Below, piece by piece: positions 1-7,094 of a stretch of 8,223 nucleotides of DNA; positions within the stretch are counted from its first letter, which is position 1, and every line of letters starts with the position of its first letter. Under the pieces are notes generated by a model. That model worked only from the letters and a program-made list of their open reading frames with translations. It was not told where the DNA came from and searched no databases. Both the position numbers and the translations under genes were made by a program. Source of the DNA: an uncultured Acidimicrobiia bacterium (GTDB taxonomy: Bacteria; Actinomycetota; Acidimicrobiia; Spongiisociales; UBA5794); contig CAJWGC010000045.1 in assembly GCA_913031525.1 (NCBI GenBank), positions 1 through 8,223 on the forward strand. The letters run 5' to 3'.

Positions 1-573
1 GCCGTATACAGGAACCACTGGGCAATGAAGACAACGATGCCGGCATCCTCGTGTGGCCTCGGTGTACCCAACTTTGCGACTGGTCTGCCCGGACAAGAGT
101 GCGGCGTATTTTTCTGGCGGAAGAAGGCCAACCCGGTCAGGTGTAATAAATCGCGGTCTCTCTAGAGATTCCATCGGACCTTGATTGTTCTGCCCCTCTT
201 TGTCGGTAATCAGATCTCGATAGATACCTACTAATGCATGTTCGAATTCAGGGCCCACTATTTGGTCAACGCCTTTTGATCGAAGAAATTTTTCATTCAT
301 TGGCGCATAGAGGCCATAGAAACAAATCTCTGCGCGGGGATTGAGATCTTGTACTCGTTCGAGCACTGGCAAAGCAAGTCGCGTAGCAGTATGCATCGGA
401 ACATAAAAAGCGATCAGGTCTGCTCGACGTGCTGATTCGGCTTCGAAATGGGAAACGGCGAGATCCTGCATTAAGACATCTGCACCGGCTTCTCGCAGCC
501 AAGCTGCAGCTGAGGCAAGCCCAAAAGGTTGGCGGCCCATCTCGTAAGTGGAAATCAGTACAACGCTGCCCAG
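1..573 (-). CDS. B12-binding radical SAM protein, CUAEP/CCAEP-tail type (N-terminal part, cut by window edge)
   Basis: The minus-strand frame reads 191 codons to the window edge with no stop. After a short N-terminus it has LISTYEMGRQPFGLASAAAW, then PMHTATRLALPVL and CFYGLYAPMNEKFL, a pattern I recognise from the N-terminal cobalamin-binding-like domain of CUAEP/CCAEP-tail radical SAM proteins. At about residues 174-191 it reaches GYTEATRGCRHRCLHCPVVP, whose CxxxCxxC cysteines ligate the 4Fe-4S cluster that cleaves S-adenosylmethionine. The rest of the radical SAM barrel and the C-terminal tail, which may carry Cys or selenocysteine in this family, lie outside the window. An in-frame TAG at 588-586 is followed by no ATG, GTG or TTG before the conserved LIST block, so the start is placed at CTG 573-571, which has GGAAGGG (586-580) six bases upstream. 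The first ATG, at 540, would remove conserved residues. Substrate and reaction are unknown. The family call is from memory of its motifs. Confidence 0.85.
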   Translation of the reverse strand, partial: MGSVVLISTYEMGRQPFGLASAAAWLREAGADVLMQDLAVSHFEAESARRADLIAFYVPMHTATRLALPVLERVQDLNPRAEICFYGLYAPMNEKFLRSKGVDQIVGPEFEHALVGIYRDLITDKEGQNNQGPMESLERPRFITPDRVGLLPPEKYAALLSGQTSRKVGYTEATRGCRHRCLHCPVVPVYG

Positions 574-829
574 GGTCTACCCTTCCAGATCCACAGAGAC
601 CTCAGCGTACTGGTACCAGCTAGATAGGACTACTTCCACCTCGCTCAACCAGATTACCGGTGCACCGCGCTCGTTTTCGCAAATTTTACCCTCGCAACGT
701 AGTCGGAATTATTGATCTCAAAAAAGTACATCATCTCTTCTTGCATCTGCTAAACAGATCGAGAGCAGCTACGGTTGGAGAATAAATCCGGACTTAACGT
801 TCGTGGCGTCACGAAAAATAGAGACCTGA
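574..829. other. Divergent intergenic region between radical SAM gene and methyltransferase
   Basis: This stretch of 256 bp separates two divergent genes and should hold promoters for both. It contains the ribosome binding site of the radical SAM gene (GGAAGGG on the minus strand, 586-580), a perfect 10-bp palindrome CTGGTACCAG at 610-619, and a small potential hairpin ATCTG-ctaaa-CAGAT at 745-759. I saw no convincing -35/-10 pair and no reading frame that looks coding. Confidence 0.5.
580..586 (-). promoter_or_regulatory. Ribosome binding site that supports a CTG start
   Basis: GGAAGGG on the minus strand lies six bases before CTG at 573-571. It is close to the GGAGG consensus at normal spacing. 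It supports CTG initiation for the radical SAM gene, because no ATG, GTG or TTG exists in frame between the upstream TAG and the first conserved residues. Confidence 0.5.
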
Positions 830-1546
830 ATGAGGAAAGAAACCAAAGAATTCAAATGGCGAGGACGACTAGGCCCTATGGGTCTGGCTGTCTCAGAGGA
901 CACCTTCGTTCCTTCAACGATCTCGGTCCTGCTAGCGGATGCGTTAGAGATCAAAAAAGACGACGTTGTCGTCGACGTTGGTTGCGGATCCGGTGTGCTC
1001 TCAATAATCGCGGCCAAACTCGGAGCATCCAAAGTCTACGGTATCGATGCCGCCTCCGACGTGGTTGAGATTGCAACGGAAAACGCAGTCCGTCACGGAG
1101 TTGAAAAAATCACAACCTTCTTCCAAGGGGATCTTTTTGCGCCACTTCCGGACGGTGTCGAAGCCGACGTCATCATCGGTGATGTGTCTGGTATCCCAGA
1201 TCTACTAGCGGACAAGAGCGGCTGGTTTCCCAGTCGACGCGGGGGTGGGCCAAGGGGATCGGAATTGCCTATTCGCATGCTCGAGGGAGTCCAGGACGTA
1301 TTGCGGCGCGGTGGCCAGTTCTTGCTACCAACCGGAACGCTACAAGATGAAGCAGCCATTCTTGCTAAGGCACGCTGCGTTTTCTCAAAGCTGAATCAAG
1401 TAGGCGAACGGACGATTCCGTTGCCGACAGCACTTTCACAGAGTGCTGAAGTACTGCAACTCGTCAAAGACCGGGTAATCGAACTACGTGAACGCGGCTC
1501 TCGCAAGCTGTGGACGGCCAAGGTGTGGGTCGGTTCGCTGGCTTAA
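830..1546 (+). CDS. Class I SAM-dependent methyltransferase (PrmA/PrmC-like fold)
   Basis: The 238-aa product is a Rossmann-fold methyltransferase. Residues 47-55, VVDVGCGSG, are the SAM-binding glycine loop (motif I). GIDAA at 71-75 supplies the acidic residue expected to hold the SAM ribose, and GDLF at 100-103 is the post-II acidic motif. Motif IV, normally NPPY in the glutamine/adenine N-methyltransferases that this fold resembles, reads GDVSGIPD at 117-124. The substrate is therefore unlikely to be the release-factor glutamine. A basic, glycine-rich loop with SRRGGGPRGSE (135-145) follows, then the LRRGGQFLLPTG strand (159-169). The ATG at 830 is preceded directly by an in-frame TGA (827-829), so no upstream start is possible. 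The ribosome binding site is weak (AGAG around 820-823). The gene is divergent from the radical SAM gene, and a shared pathway is possible but unproven. Target unknown. Confidence 0.85.
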   Translation: MRKETKEFKWRGRLGPMGLAVSEDTFVPSTISVLLADALEIKKDDVVVDVGCGSGVLSIIAAKLGASKVYGIDAASDVVEIATENAVRHGVEKITTFFQGDLFAPLPDGVEADVIIGDVSGIPDLLADKSGWFPSRRGGGPRGSELPIRMLEGVQDVLRRGGQFLLPTGTLQDEAAILAKARCVFSKLNQVGERTIPLPTALSQSAEVLQLVKDRVIELRERGSRKLWTAKVWVGSLA

Positions 1547-1552
1547 TACCTT

Positions 1553-1681
1553 TTAGCTGCGACGACGTCGATTCATCTGATCCATCAACAACCAGACGAA
1601 CAAGCTCAATGCGATACTTCCGATAATGCTGATCCGAAGACGCAATACGAAACGCAGCACGAGCAAGACCGCTAAAAACAC
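1553..1681 (-). CDS. Possible small membrane protein (42 aa)
   Basis: A minus-strand frame starting at GTG 1681 encodes VFLAVLLVLRFVLRLRISII then GSIALSLFVWLLMDQMNRRR and ends RS. It has two hydrophobic stretches broken by arginines and a highly basic C-terminus, the usual pattern of a small inner-membrane protein with a cytoplasmic positive tail. AAGG lies seven bases before the GTG. The frame stays open further upstream, back to a TGA, but contains no standard start codon there. Its stop is only six bases from the convergent methyltransferase stop. No family is recognised. The length is short enough that chance cannot be excluded, but the composition is unlike random translation of this DNA. 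Confidence 0.35.
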   Translation of the reverse strand: MFLAVLLVLRFVLRLRISIIGSIALSLFVWLLMDQMNRRRRS

Positions 1682-1858
1682 GATTAAGCCTTGAGCACTC
1701 CGAATGCTTACTCCTCGTCTGACTTCCGCTACCGCGACACTAACGCTGAAAACTCATTTGACTGCTACGGATCTATTGGCTTGTGACAGATAAAAGACTG
1801 CAGAGTTCACTTATCCCACTTGTGGATTTCGCATTGCTTTGACGAACACAGATCTGGA

Positions 1859-4198
1859 TTAAGCGGCAAGCCTCTCCGCGGCCTCTTCCCACGAATCGCC
1901 CAGTCTCCCAATTATATTGAAGGGAAGGCCATCATCGCTGAACACCACCGCCATGCAGTAGTAACTCCGCGATCCGTGCTCCCAGAATGTGAACATGTCC
2001 GTGTACTCAAACATCTGAACAGATCCAGGGCCGTCTCCTAATTCGAAGCTCTCGAGCGCATCGCGACAATTTCCGGAGATTTCCTGTTCGAGATCACGCG
2101 TCTCTGGCGGTGATACTCCGGGATCACTCGAGACCTCGAACATGGCAATGATCTCTCGATCATGAGGATCGTCGCAGGCCACAGGTAAGAGCTTTGACAA
2201 GCACATTCCAACTTCATAAACAACCCTATATGCCTCATCTCTTCCATCGATTCGCTCTGTCAAGATGCTTGGTCCCTCGGCGCCTTCGAAACTGACTACA
2301 CATGCAAGATAACGACTGCCTTTAGCCCACTCCTCATCATCTGGCAGATAGCGGATCAACGAAAACACCGTTTCTAGTTCGGTCGCACCAGCGAATTCCA
2401 CGAAGGCCTCAGCACAAATAGCCTGCGACCGAGCGTTCAGATCGTTCGGAAATTTGGCGTTGAGACTTTCAGAAAGCGTCTCGCTATGAATGACTTCGTA
2501 GAGGTGTGGATGCCCACAATGATGAATCCCCTGCGTGCCAAATGGAGCGTACGGAGTATGCAATGCAAAATCGTCAACGGATCCAAGGCAATCTCCATAT
2601 TTCCATAGATACGGACCAGGGGCACTGAGGAGCGCAGACATGATGCGGGAACTCAGTTCACGAGGCCCAACAACGATGTAAAGGTAAGCCTCATCGTTAT
2701 ATAGATGCCATTTTCGATTGTTGATCGTGACCCTGAACATCTTTTTGCCAGAGACAGTGACCCGACGTGGAACAGAGGCTGACAGAAAAGAGGCTATCTC
2801 CTCGGCCACAAACGGAGCTCCGCGAAATTCACCACCTGTGGCAACAGAAACAACGATTGCTGCATCATCATCTTCTCTCTCTCCGGCACGAGTGACCGCA
2901 ACTCCACCGAGAAGATCTTGACGAATCCCAGCAATAGTCTCGAGGATAGGGTCGACTTCCTCGTCTGTCGGATCGGTCATCGTGAAGTCGTATAGCCTGG
3001 CGAACACAGCAGAAGCAGCATCGTCTGGCTCTACGGAGTATCTACCGAGAATCGACGATCTATCGAAAGCCGTAGCCACAGACTTCTCTTGCCGATTCAT
3101 CGTGCGAATGATCTTCGTCTCTAGAGATAACTTCCTGACCTGCCCTTCATCGTCATAGACACCGAAGTCAACCACATAGGTGAGAGTGCTCTGCAAACTT
3201 TCGACAGCATGATCTATAGGATCAAACCTCATTGAGCCCTGCAACTCTGCAACTCGCAACGTTGCCACATCATCTAGATCCAACGATTCGAACTGGTTGA
3301 GAGTGTTAGCCGGAAGAAGCCCTGACATCATCTGAAGAGCAATGATCGAATCGATATTGCGCGGCGTAGTAGAAACTGAGCCAGCAAAAAAAACAACAAA
3401 CACCGTCTGCCCTGAAGGCAACACCTCTTCATCGACGATAGAAGCATCTATACGCACAAAAGCAGTCCCAGATGTAGCGCCCTCCCATTTCCACCCGTCG
3501 CCCACATCAACCGCATTAGACGCGAGGGGCGGACCGAGAATTGCTGCTGAAAGTAACGGGTCGGGCTCTCGCAGGAAGAACCCCGGAACACCGCTATGAA
3601 CGTCATCAAACACTACTGCCATTTCATCGACAATCAGCGAGGGAGTATCTGGCACCCAATCAAGTAGTTCACTTCGGTCTAAACCAATTATCTCGCTGCC
3701 CCCCTCGGACTGAGTGATGATCTGACCTGCTCTAGGACTGAACTCTTCAACAATTTCAGCCTCATTGTTCGTAGCATCAAGAGCGAGTAGCCGCTGCCGC
3801 CCTTCTATGTTGATGGCCCTAGAACCGATTAAACCATCTGCATTGAGAACTACCGGAGCGATGTCGCCGTTCCAACGCAGGATCATTTCGATGCTCCCAT
3901 CGAAAATATCGATGTTGCCATCGTCAATATCGAGACGAAGTACTTGCGCATCAAGTTGCGGCAGTGTTGGCGAAGAGTCATATGTAGCAAAAGGAATAGG
4001 ATCGGTTTCTGCAGTGGGCAACGAAACAGTGGGCTCGGGTACAGTCGAACTGACGATGTCCGTAGTCGTATCGGTCGCAGTGGTAGATACAGAAGTGCCT
4101 GTCGATTCGAAAGCAGAATCGTTATCGCTACAGCCTGAAGCGAAAATCGTCATACTGAGCAAAGCAGTGAAAACTAGAAATCGTGAGATGGCAGACAC
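1859..4198 (-). CDS. Secreted lipoprotein with two tandem C-terminal septum-formation-like domains
   Basis: The 779-aa product begins with a lipoprotein signal peptide: basic N-terminus, hydrophobic core FLVFTALLSMTIFA, and lipobox ASGC with the lipidated Cys at 23. A Ser/Thr-rich linker follows (about 28-62), then a ~450-residue region with no family I recognise. The C-terminus holds two copies of a pattern I match to the actinobacterial septum-formation domain (Septum_form, PF13845). Copy 1, about 533-637, has YGDC, CGHPHLYEV, a mid-domain Cys595 and EEWAKGSRYLAC (Cys 537, 561, 595, 633). Copy 2, about 662-755, has GMC, CDDPHDREI, Cys711 and FWEHGSRSYYC (Cys 666, 675, 711, 748). Four cysteines per copy suggest two disulfides each outside the cell. 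The start is GTG at 4198, with GGAAG a few bases upstream. It lies 61 bp downstream of the HtrA gene on the same strand, so co-transcription is likely. A direct role in septation is not established. Confidence 0.8.
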   Translation of the reverse strand: MSAISRFLVFTALLSMTIFASGCSDNDSAFESTGTSVSTTATDTTTDIVSSTVPEPTVSLPTAETDPIPFATYDSSPTLPQLDAQVLRLDIDDGNIDIFDGSIEMILRWNGDIAPVVLNADGLIGSRAINIEGRQRLLALDATNNEAEIVEEFSPRAGQIITQSEGGSEIIGLDRSELLDWVPDTPSLIVDEMAVVFDDVHSGVPGFFLREPDPLLSAAILGPPLASNAVDVGDGWKWEGATSGTAFVRIDASIVDEEVLPSGQTVFVVFFAGSVSTTPRNIDSIIALQMMSGLLPANTLNQFESLDLDDVATLRVAELQGSMRFDPIDHAVESLQSTLTYVVDFGVYDDEGQVRKLSLETKIIRTMNRQEKSVATAFDRSSILGRYSVEPDDAASAVFARLYDFTMTDPTDEEVDPILETIAGIRQDLLGGVAVTRAGEREDDDAAIVVSVATGGEFRGAPFVAEEIASFLSASVPRRVTVSGKKMFRVTINNRKWHLYNDEAYLYIVVGPRELSSRIMSALLSAPGPYLWKYGDCLGSVDDFALHTPYAPFGTQGIHHCGHPHLYEVIHSETLSESLNAKFPNDLNARSQAICAEAFVEFAGATELETVFSLIRYLPDDEEWAKGSRYLACVVSFEGAEGPSILTERIDGRDEAYRVVYEVGMCLSKLLPVACDDPHDREIIAMFEVSSDPGVSPPETRDLEQEISGNCRDALESFELGDGPGSVQMFEYTDMFTFWEHGSRSYYCMAVVFSDDGLPFNIIGRLGDSWEEAAERLAA

Positions 4199-4259
4199 GG
4201 AGACTTCCCTTCCGATCGCGGCAAACTACCAGGACCGAGGCTCGCGCGAGAACGGTGGT

Positions 4260-5555
4260 TCAAATTTCGATTTCTCCCAATACGACAGTCACAGAGATCG
4301 TCTCATCATCGCGGAATATCTCGAGTTCAATGATGTCGCCGGGGCGGCGTTTTATTACTCTGGCACGCAATGCTTCGCTACCGATGATGAGACGATCATC
4401 AGCCCGCACCACAAGATCGCCCTCTTCAAGCCCTGCCTCATCAGCTGGTGATCCCGAGACGACAGCCTCGATCAGAGCGCCAGCCATATCGCGATCGATT
4501 GGTCGCACCTGAACACCCAAGAACGCGAGCCTAACGTCCTGCCCCGCGACCAGCTGTTCCGCAACCAACTCAGCGAGTTCGATTGCGATAGCAAAGCCAA
4601 CGCCCTCATTGCCTCCCCCGAAAGTCATTATCTGATCGTTAATCCCAATGACTCGTCCATCTGTATCGACTAGGGGACCACCCGAGTTCCCAGGATTGAT
4701 GGCGGCATCAGTCTGTACCATGATGACGTTGTCAACGACACGGTCGACCGCGCTGACGATACCTGCAGTCACAGTCTGCTCAAGACCAAAGGGGCTACCA
4801 AGAGCCACAGCGAGATCGCCGATCCGCAGGGTGTCGGTCTCAGCTAGCTCGGCAACTGGGAGATCGATCGAGACATCAATTTTGATGACTGCAATGTCAG
4901 TGGGTATGTGGGCTCCGATGACCGAGCCTTCGACCAGTCGGCCATCGGCAAGCCTCACGTCGACTATGGAACCGGCCGTGTCAATCACGTGAGCAGCGGT
5001 GAGAATCAGACCGGTTGCATCGTAGATCACGCCAGATCCGAGAGCGCTCCCTGCTTCGATTTGGACAACAGCCGGGCCAACTGAAGCCGCGATCTCAGCA
5101 ACAGGTTGTAGGACAGGACCGGCCGTTGTTGTAGGCGGAGGCACAGTGGTGGTTGTCGTGGTGGTGGTGGTAGTAGTAGTAGTAGTTGCCTGGGGGGCTT
5201 TCGATGTCGATGTCGGTGGGGGTGTTGTAGTGGTGCTCGGTGCTGCAGCCGTGACGAAAGAAGCTTGGCCATTATCCTCTGTAGTCAGTCGACCAATCGC
5301 AAACGCTACAACAACGGTAACAACTGCAGCCACCGTGATTGCAAGAAAGCGCGGCCACGAACGGCGAGAATCAATGGACTGGAGCCGTTTATCCAGCGAA
5401 TAGATGGAATCTTCAACACCATCAATTCGTGCTTCAAGACCAGGATCAGAACCCGCATTAGGCACACCGGCAGATGGAAGCTCTGTCTCGAAGTCTGGAG
5501 TCTGCTCGTCAGCGATATCTCTCTCCAAATCGATTAGAGATCCTGTATAGCTCAT
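4260..5555 (-). CDS. Membrane-anchored HtrA/DegP-family serine protease with PDZ domain
   Basis: The 431-aa product has an acidic cytoplasmic N-terminus with a probable short coiled coil (about 38-62), one transmembrane helix (about 68-90), a Thr/Pro/Ser-rich extracellular stalk (about 104-147) that includes 14 consecutive threonines (124-137), a trypsin-like protease domain (about 150-340) and one PDZ domain (about 346-425). The catalytic triad is complete: His189 in LTAAHV, Asp220 in PTDIAVIK and Ser291 in NPGNSGGP. The protease is expected to degrade or process misfolded or specific envelope proteins, with the PDZ domain binding exposed C-termini. This architecture is common in actinobacteria. 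ATG at 5555 is the only usable start, since an in-frame TGA lies nine codons upstream with no start codon between. No good ribosome binding site is visible there, so leaderless translation is possible. The downstream lipoprotein could be a partner or substrate (inference). Confidence 0.93.
   Translation of the reverse strand: MSYTGSLIDLERDIADEQTPDFETELPSAGVPNAGSDPGLEARIDGVEDSIYSLDKRLQSIDSRRSWPRFLAITVAAVVTVVVAFAIGRLTTEDNGQASFVTAAAPSTTTTPPPTSTSKAPQATTTTTTTTTTTTTTVPPPTTTAGPVLQPVAEIAASVGPAVVQIEAGSALGSGVIYDATGLILTAAHVIDTAGSIVDVRLADGRLVEGSVIGAHIPTDIAVIKIDVSIDLPVAELAETDTLRIGDLAVALGSPFGLEQTVTAGIVSAVDRVVDNVIMVQTDAAINPGNSGGPLVDTDGRVIGINDQIMTFGGGNEGVGFAIAIELAELVAEQLVAGQDVRLAFLGVQVRPIDRDMAGALIEAVVSGSPADEAGLEEGDLVVRADDRLIIGSEALRARVIKRRPGDIIELEIFRDDETISVTVVLGEIEI
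5145..5186 (-). repeat. Threonine-codon trinucleotide repeat inside the HtrA gene
   Basis: Fourteen consecutive threonine codons: read on the minus strand they are five ACT, four ACC, ACG, ACA, two ACC and one ACT. The pure ACT and ACC runs form a microsatellite that could change length by slippage without shifting the frame. They encode part of the extracellular stalk between the membrane helix and the protease domain. Confidence 0.9.
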
Positions 5556-5663
5556 TCGAGTGGCTGCAGATGCAAAGCATCAATAAAAGTCCCTCTACGG
5601 TCAACCCGGAATTTCCCCGGAACCCATCTCGCCAATCAAATCGGAAACGAGCTTGTAAGGATC

Positions 5664-6077
5664 TCACAGCATCTCCGCGACGCCGCGAACCGGAGTGTTT
5701 TCTCCCCAGTAGAGCCGCCACCTCGTACCGTGGGCCTTTCCAAGCCATTCAACCATGCTCCAAGCTATACGAGCCATGCCGAGGAGACGAAATGTGTCGC
5801 GTCGGACCATGACCAGTATCAGGAAATCGGGATCGATATTGGAAAAAACTTCAAAATTCGAAGACTCCGTGATGGACCCAACAGACCTAGTCACAACTTT
5901 GTGCGATGCACCGTCGCGAGACCAAAGGAGTTCCGTATCGATAGAAGGTCGTCGTGCCCGAGAATCAAGGTGTAACCGCTCCTTGACAAGGGCTAAACCC
6001 AATTGGTGGACAAGACGGGTGTTAAGGCCCATATCGGTACGTCCCTTGAGCAAACTACGAATCTCAGCACTACGCAT
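5664..6077 (-). CDS. Hypothetical protein (137 aa), possibly a degenerate nuclease-like fold
   Basis: No family is firmly recognised. The product begins MRSAEIRSLLKGR, has a helical segment LVHQLGLALVKERL (22-35), then IDTELLW (46-52), HKVVTRS (59-65), and a hydrophobic strand-like stretch DPDFLILVMVRRDTF (82-96) followed by helix-forming residues. The order helix, acidic strand, basic strand, hydrophobic strand recalls PD-(D/E)XK nucleases, but the expected catalytic lysine is not in a convincing place, so this is only a weak suggestion. ATG 6077 follows an in-frame TAG four codons upstream. A perfect AGGAGG lies on the minus strand at 6098-6093, but 15 bases from the ATG, which is unusually far. 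The gene points into htrA with 108 bp between and may be the first gene of that transcription unit. Confidence 0.6.
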   Translation of the reverse strand: MRSAEIRSLLKGRTDMGLNTRLVHQLGLALVKERLHLDSRARRPSIDTELLWSRDGASHKVVTRSVGSITESSNFEVFSNIDPDFLILVMVRRDTFRLLGMARIAWSMVEWLGKAHGTRWRLYWGENTPVRGVAEML

Positions 6078-6130
6078 GCCCCGAGCCTAAGTCCTCCTAC
6101 GTCGAAGTGCTCAAAAGCCCTAGTTCATCC

Positions 6131-6161
6131 GGTTGATTCAACCACCCGAGATACGAATCTC
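6131..6161. repeat. Two adjacent inverted repeats upstream of the 137-aa gene
   Basis: GGTTGA-T-TCAACC (6131-6143) is a perfect 13-bp palindrome around one central base. Five bases later, GAGAT-acga-ATCTC (6148-6161) is a second perfect inverted repeat with a four-base loop. Both lie 54-84 bp upstream of the 6077 start, in the 198-bp gap after the PhzF gene. They could be protein-binding sites, and neither is followed by a T-run that would indicate a terminator. No -35/-10 pair was convincing. Confidence 0.35.
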
Positions 6162-6275
6162 ATGTCGATTCGTTCAGAAAACCCAACACCAACCAGAATC
6201 CCATACGGATAAAACAGTATGAGCATTTATGCGAAGATCCCCTCTCAGAGCAGGAAGATAAAGTCGATCGGACAA

Positions 6276-7094
6276 TCAACTCTCAAGCATCCGCACCTCT
6301 TCCCGGATCACAGTACCGCCTATAGCCACTCTTCCTTCACCCCACTCCAGTTCGATTCGAGAGGGATACCCAATCTCCTCTCCCTGTTCTATGTGGACAC
6401 GACCAGTCGTCTCACCGCAACTACTCAGAACAGTGGCCAACGCAATAGCAGCACTCCCCGTAGCTGGATCTTCAGGAACCGCGGTAGCAGGAGCAAAGAA
6501 ACGAGCCCGAACACGGTCGCCATTTCGAGCGTAAACGTATGTTCCAAAGCGTTCACTTAGTACATTGAAGTCGGGGCACAAAGAAGCTACTTCCGCAAAA
6601 GAATCAAGGCGCACAATCACGTATTCAAGTGGCAACATAACCCTGTCTACCGACTCTACATCGGTCAATCCCGCTCGAGAAACGAATTCCGAAACATCGC
6701 CGGTCGCCACAACATTGCCGAACATTTCGAGGTCAATCCAAGTCATGTCTTGCGAATTACGTACCCTGGCCGTCCCCCCCCTAAAACCGATTCGATCGAT
6801 ATCGCCCGGCCCAAGAACTGCCAGACACCACGCGGCGCCGACCAGCGGATGACCAGCAAATGGGAGTTCCTCGGCGGGTGTAAAGATTCGGACAAAGGGG
6901 ATACCGCCGGATGGCCAATCAACGAAGGCCGTCTCTGAATAACCTAAACCCGTTGCAATCTCCTGCATCGAAGCATCGTCCAAACCGGACAAATCATTTA
7001 CCACACCAAGACGGTTACCACCCGAGGCCCCACGAGTGAACACTTGCAACACTGTACATCCTCTAGGCATGGGTACAACGTTAGTTGTATTCAT
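6276..7094 (-). CDS. PhzF-family isomerase/epimerase-like protein
   Basis: The 272-aa length is typical of the PhzF superfamily (pseudo-twofold diaminopimelate-epimerase-like fold). Family motifs are in order: LQVFTRGASGGNRLGVV (16-32), where GN is usually followed by Pro; YSETAFV (52-58), whose Glu54 matches the catalytic glutamate of PhzF; RIFTPAEELPFAGHPLVGAA (69-88); and PEDPATGSAA (207-216). In PhzF itself the enzyme isomerises a dihydro-hydroxyanthranilate in phenazine synthesis, but most relatives in non-phenazine bacteria have unknown substrates. No phenazine genes are nearby, so only family membership is claimed. ATG 7094 is the only available start in frame, because the upstream codons back to a TGA contain no start. 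AGGA abuts the ATG, too close for normal use, so an internal start at Met9 or leaderless translation is possible. Soluble, cytoplasmic. Confidence 0.93.
   Translation of the reverse strand: MNTTNVVPMPRGCTVLQVFTRGASGGNRLGVVNDLSGLDDASMQEIATGLGYSETAFVDWPSGGIPFVRIFTPAEELPFAGHPLVGAAWCLAVLGPGDIDRIGFRGGTARVRNSQDMTWIDLEMFGNVVATGDVSEFVSRAGLTDVESVDRVMLPLEYVIVRLDSFAEVASLCPDFNVLSERFGTYVYARNGDRVRARFFAPATAVPEDPATGSAAIALATVLSSCGETTGRVHIEQGEEIGYPSRIELEWGEGRVAIGGTVIREEVRMLES

Noticed and set aside
293..502. 69-aa minus-strand frame
   Set aside because: It is out of frame with, and inside, the radical SAM coding sequence, whose motifs are clear.
610..619. Palindrome CTGGTACCAG as an operator
   Set aside because: It is a single 10-bp palindrome with no partner site. 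It is recorded within the intergenic feature but not claimed as a site.
745..759. Hairpin ATCTG-ctaaa-CAGAT
   Set aside because: A 5-bp stem with no T-run or conserved context is expected by chance.
959..973. Inverted repeat GACGAC-gtt-GTCGTC
   Set aside because: It is inside the methyltransferase and follows from the codons for Asp-Asp-Val-Val-Val-Asp just before motif I.
3765..4451. 228-aa plus-strand frame
   Set aside because: It spans the opposite strand of the lipoprotein start and the HtrA end, is Ser/Arg-rich without motifs, and is explained by the two real genes.
5146..5403. Plus-strand frame beginning with a long valine run
   Set aside because: It is the antisense of the Thr-codon repeat in the HtrA gene. 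The rest of the frame shows no protein-like pattern and the HtrA reading is certain.
5474..6212. Several overlapping plus-strand frames of 69-112 aa
   Set aside because: They are Ser/Arg/Pro-rich, have no motifs or ribosome binding sites, and lie opposite the HtrA start and the 137-aa gene.
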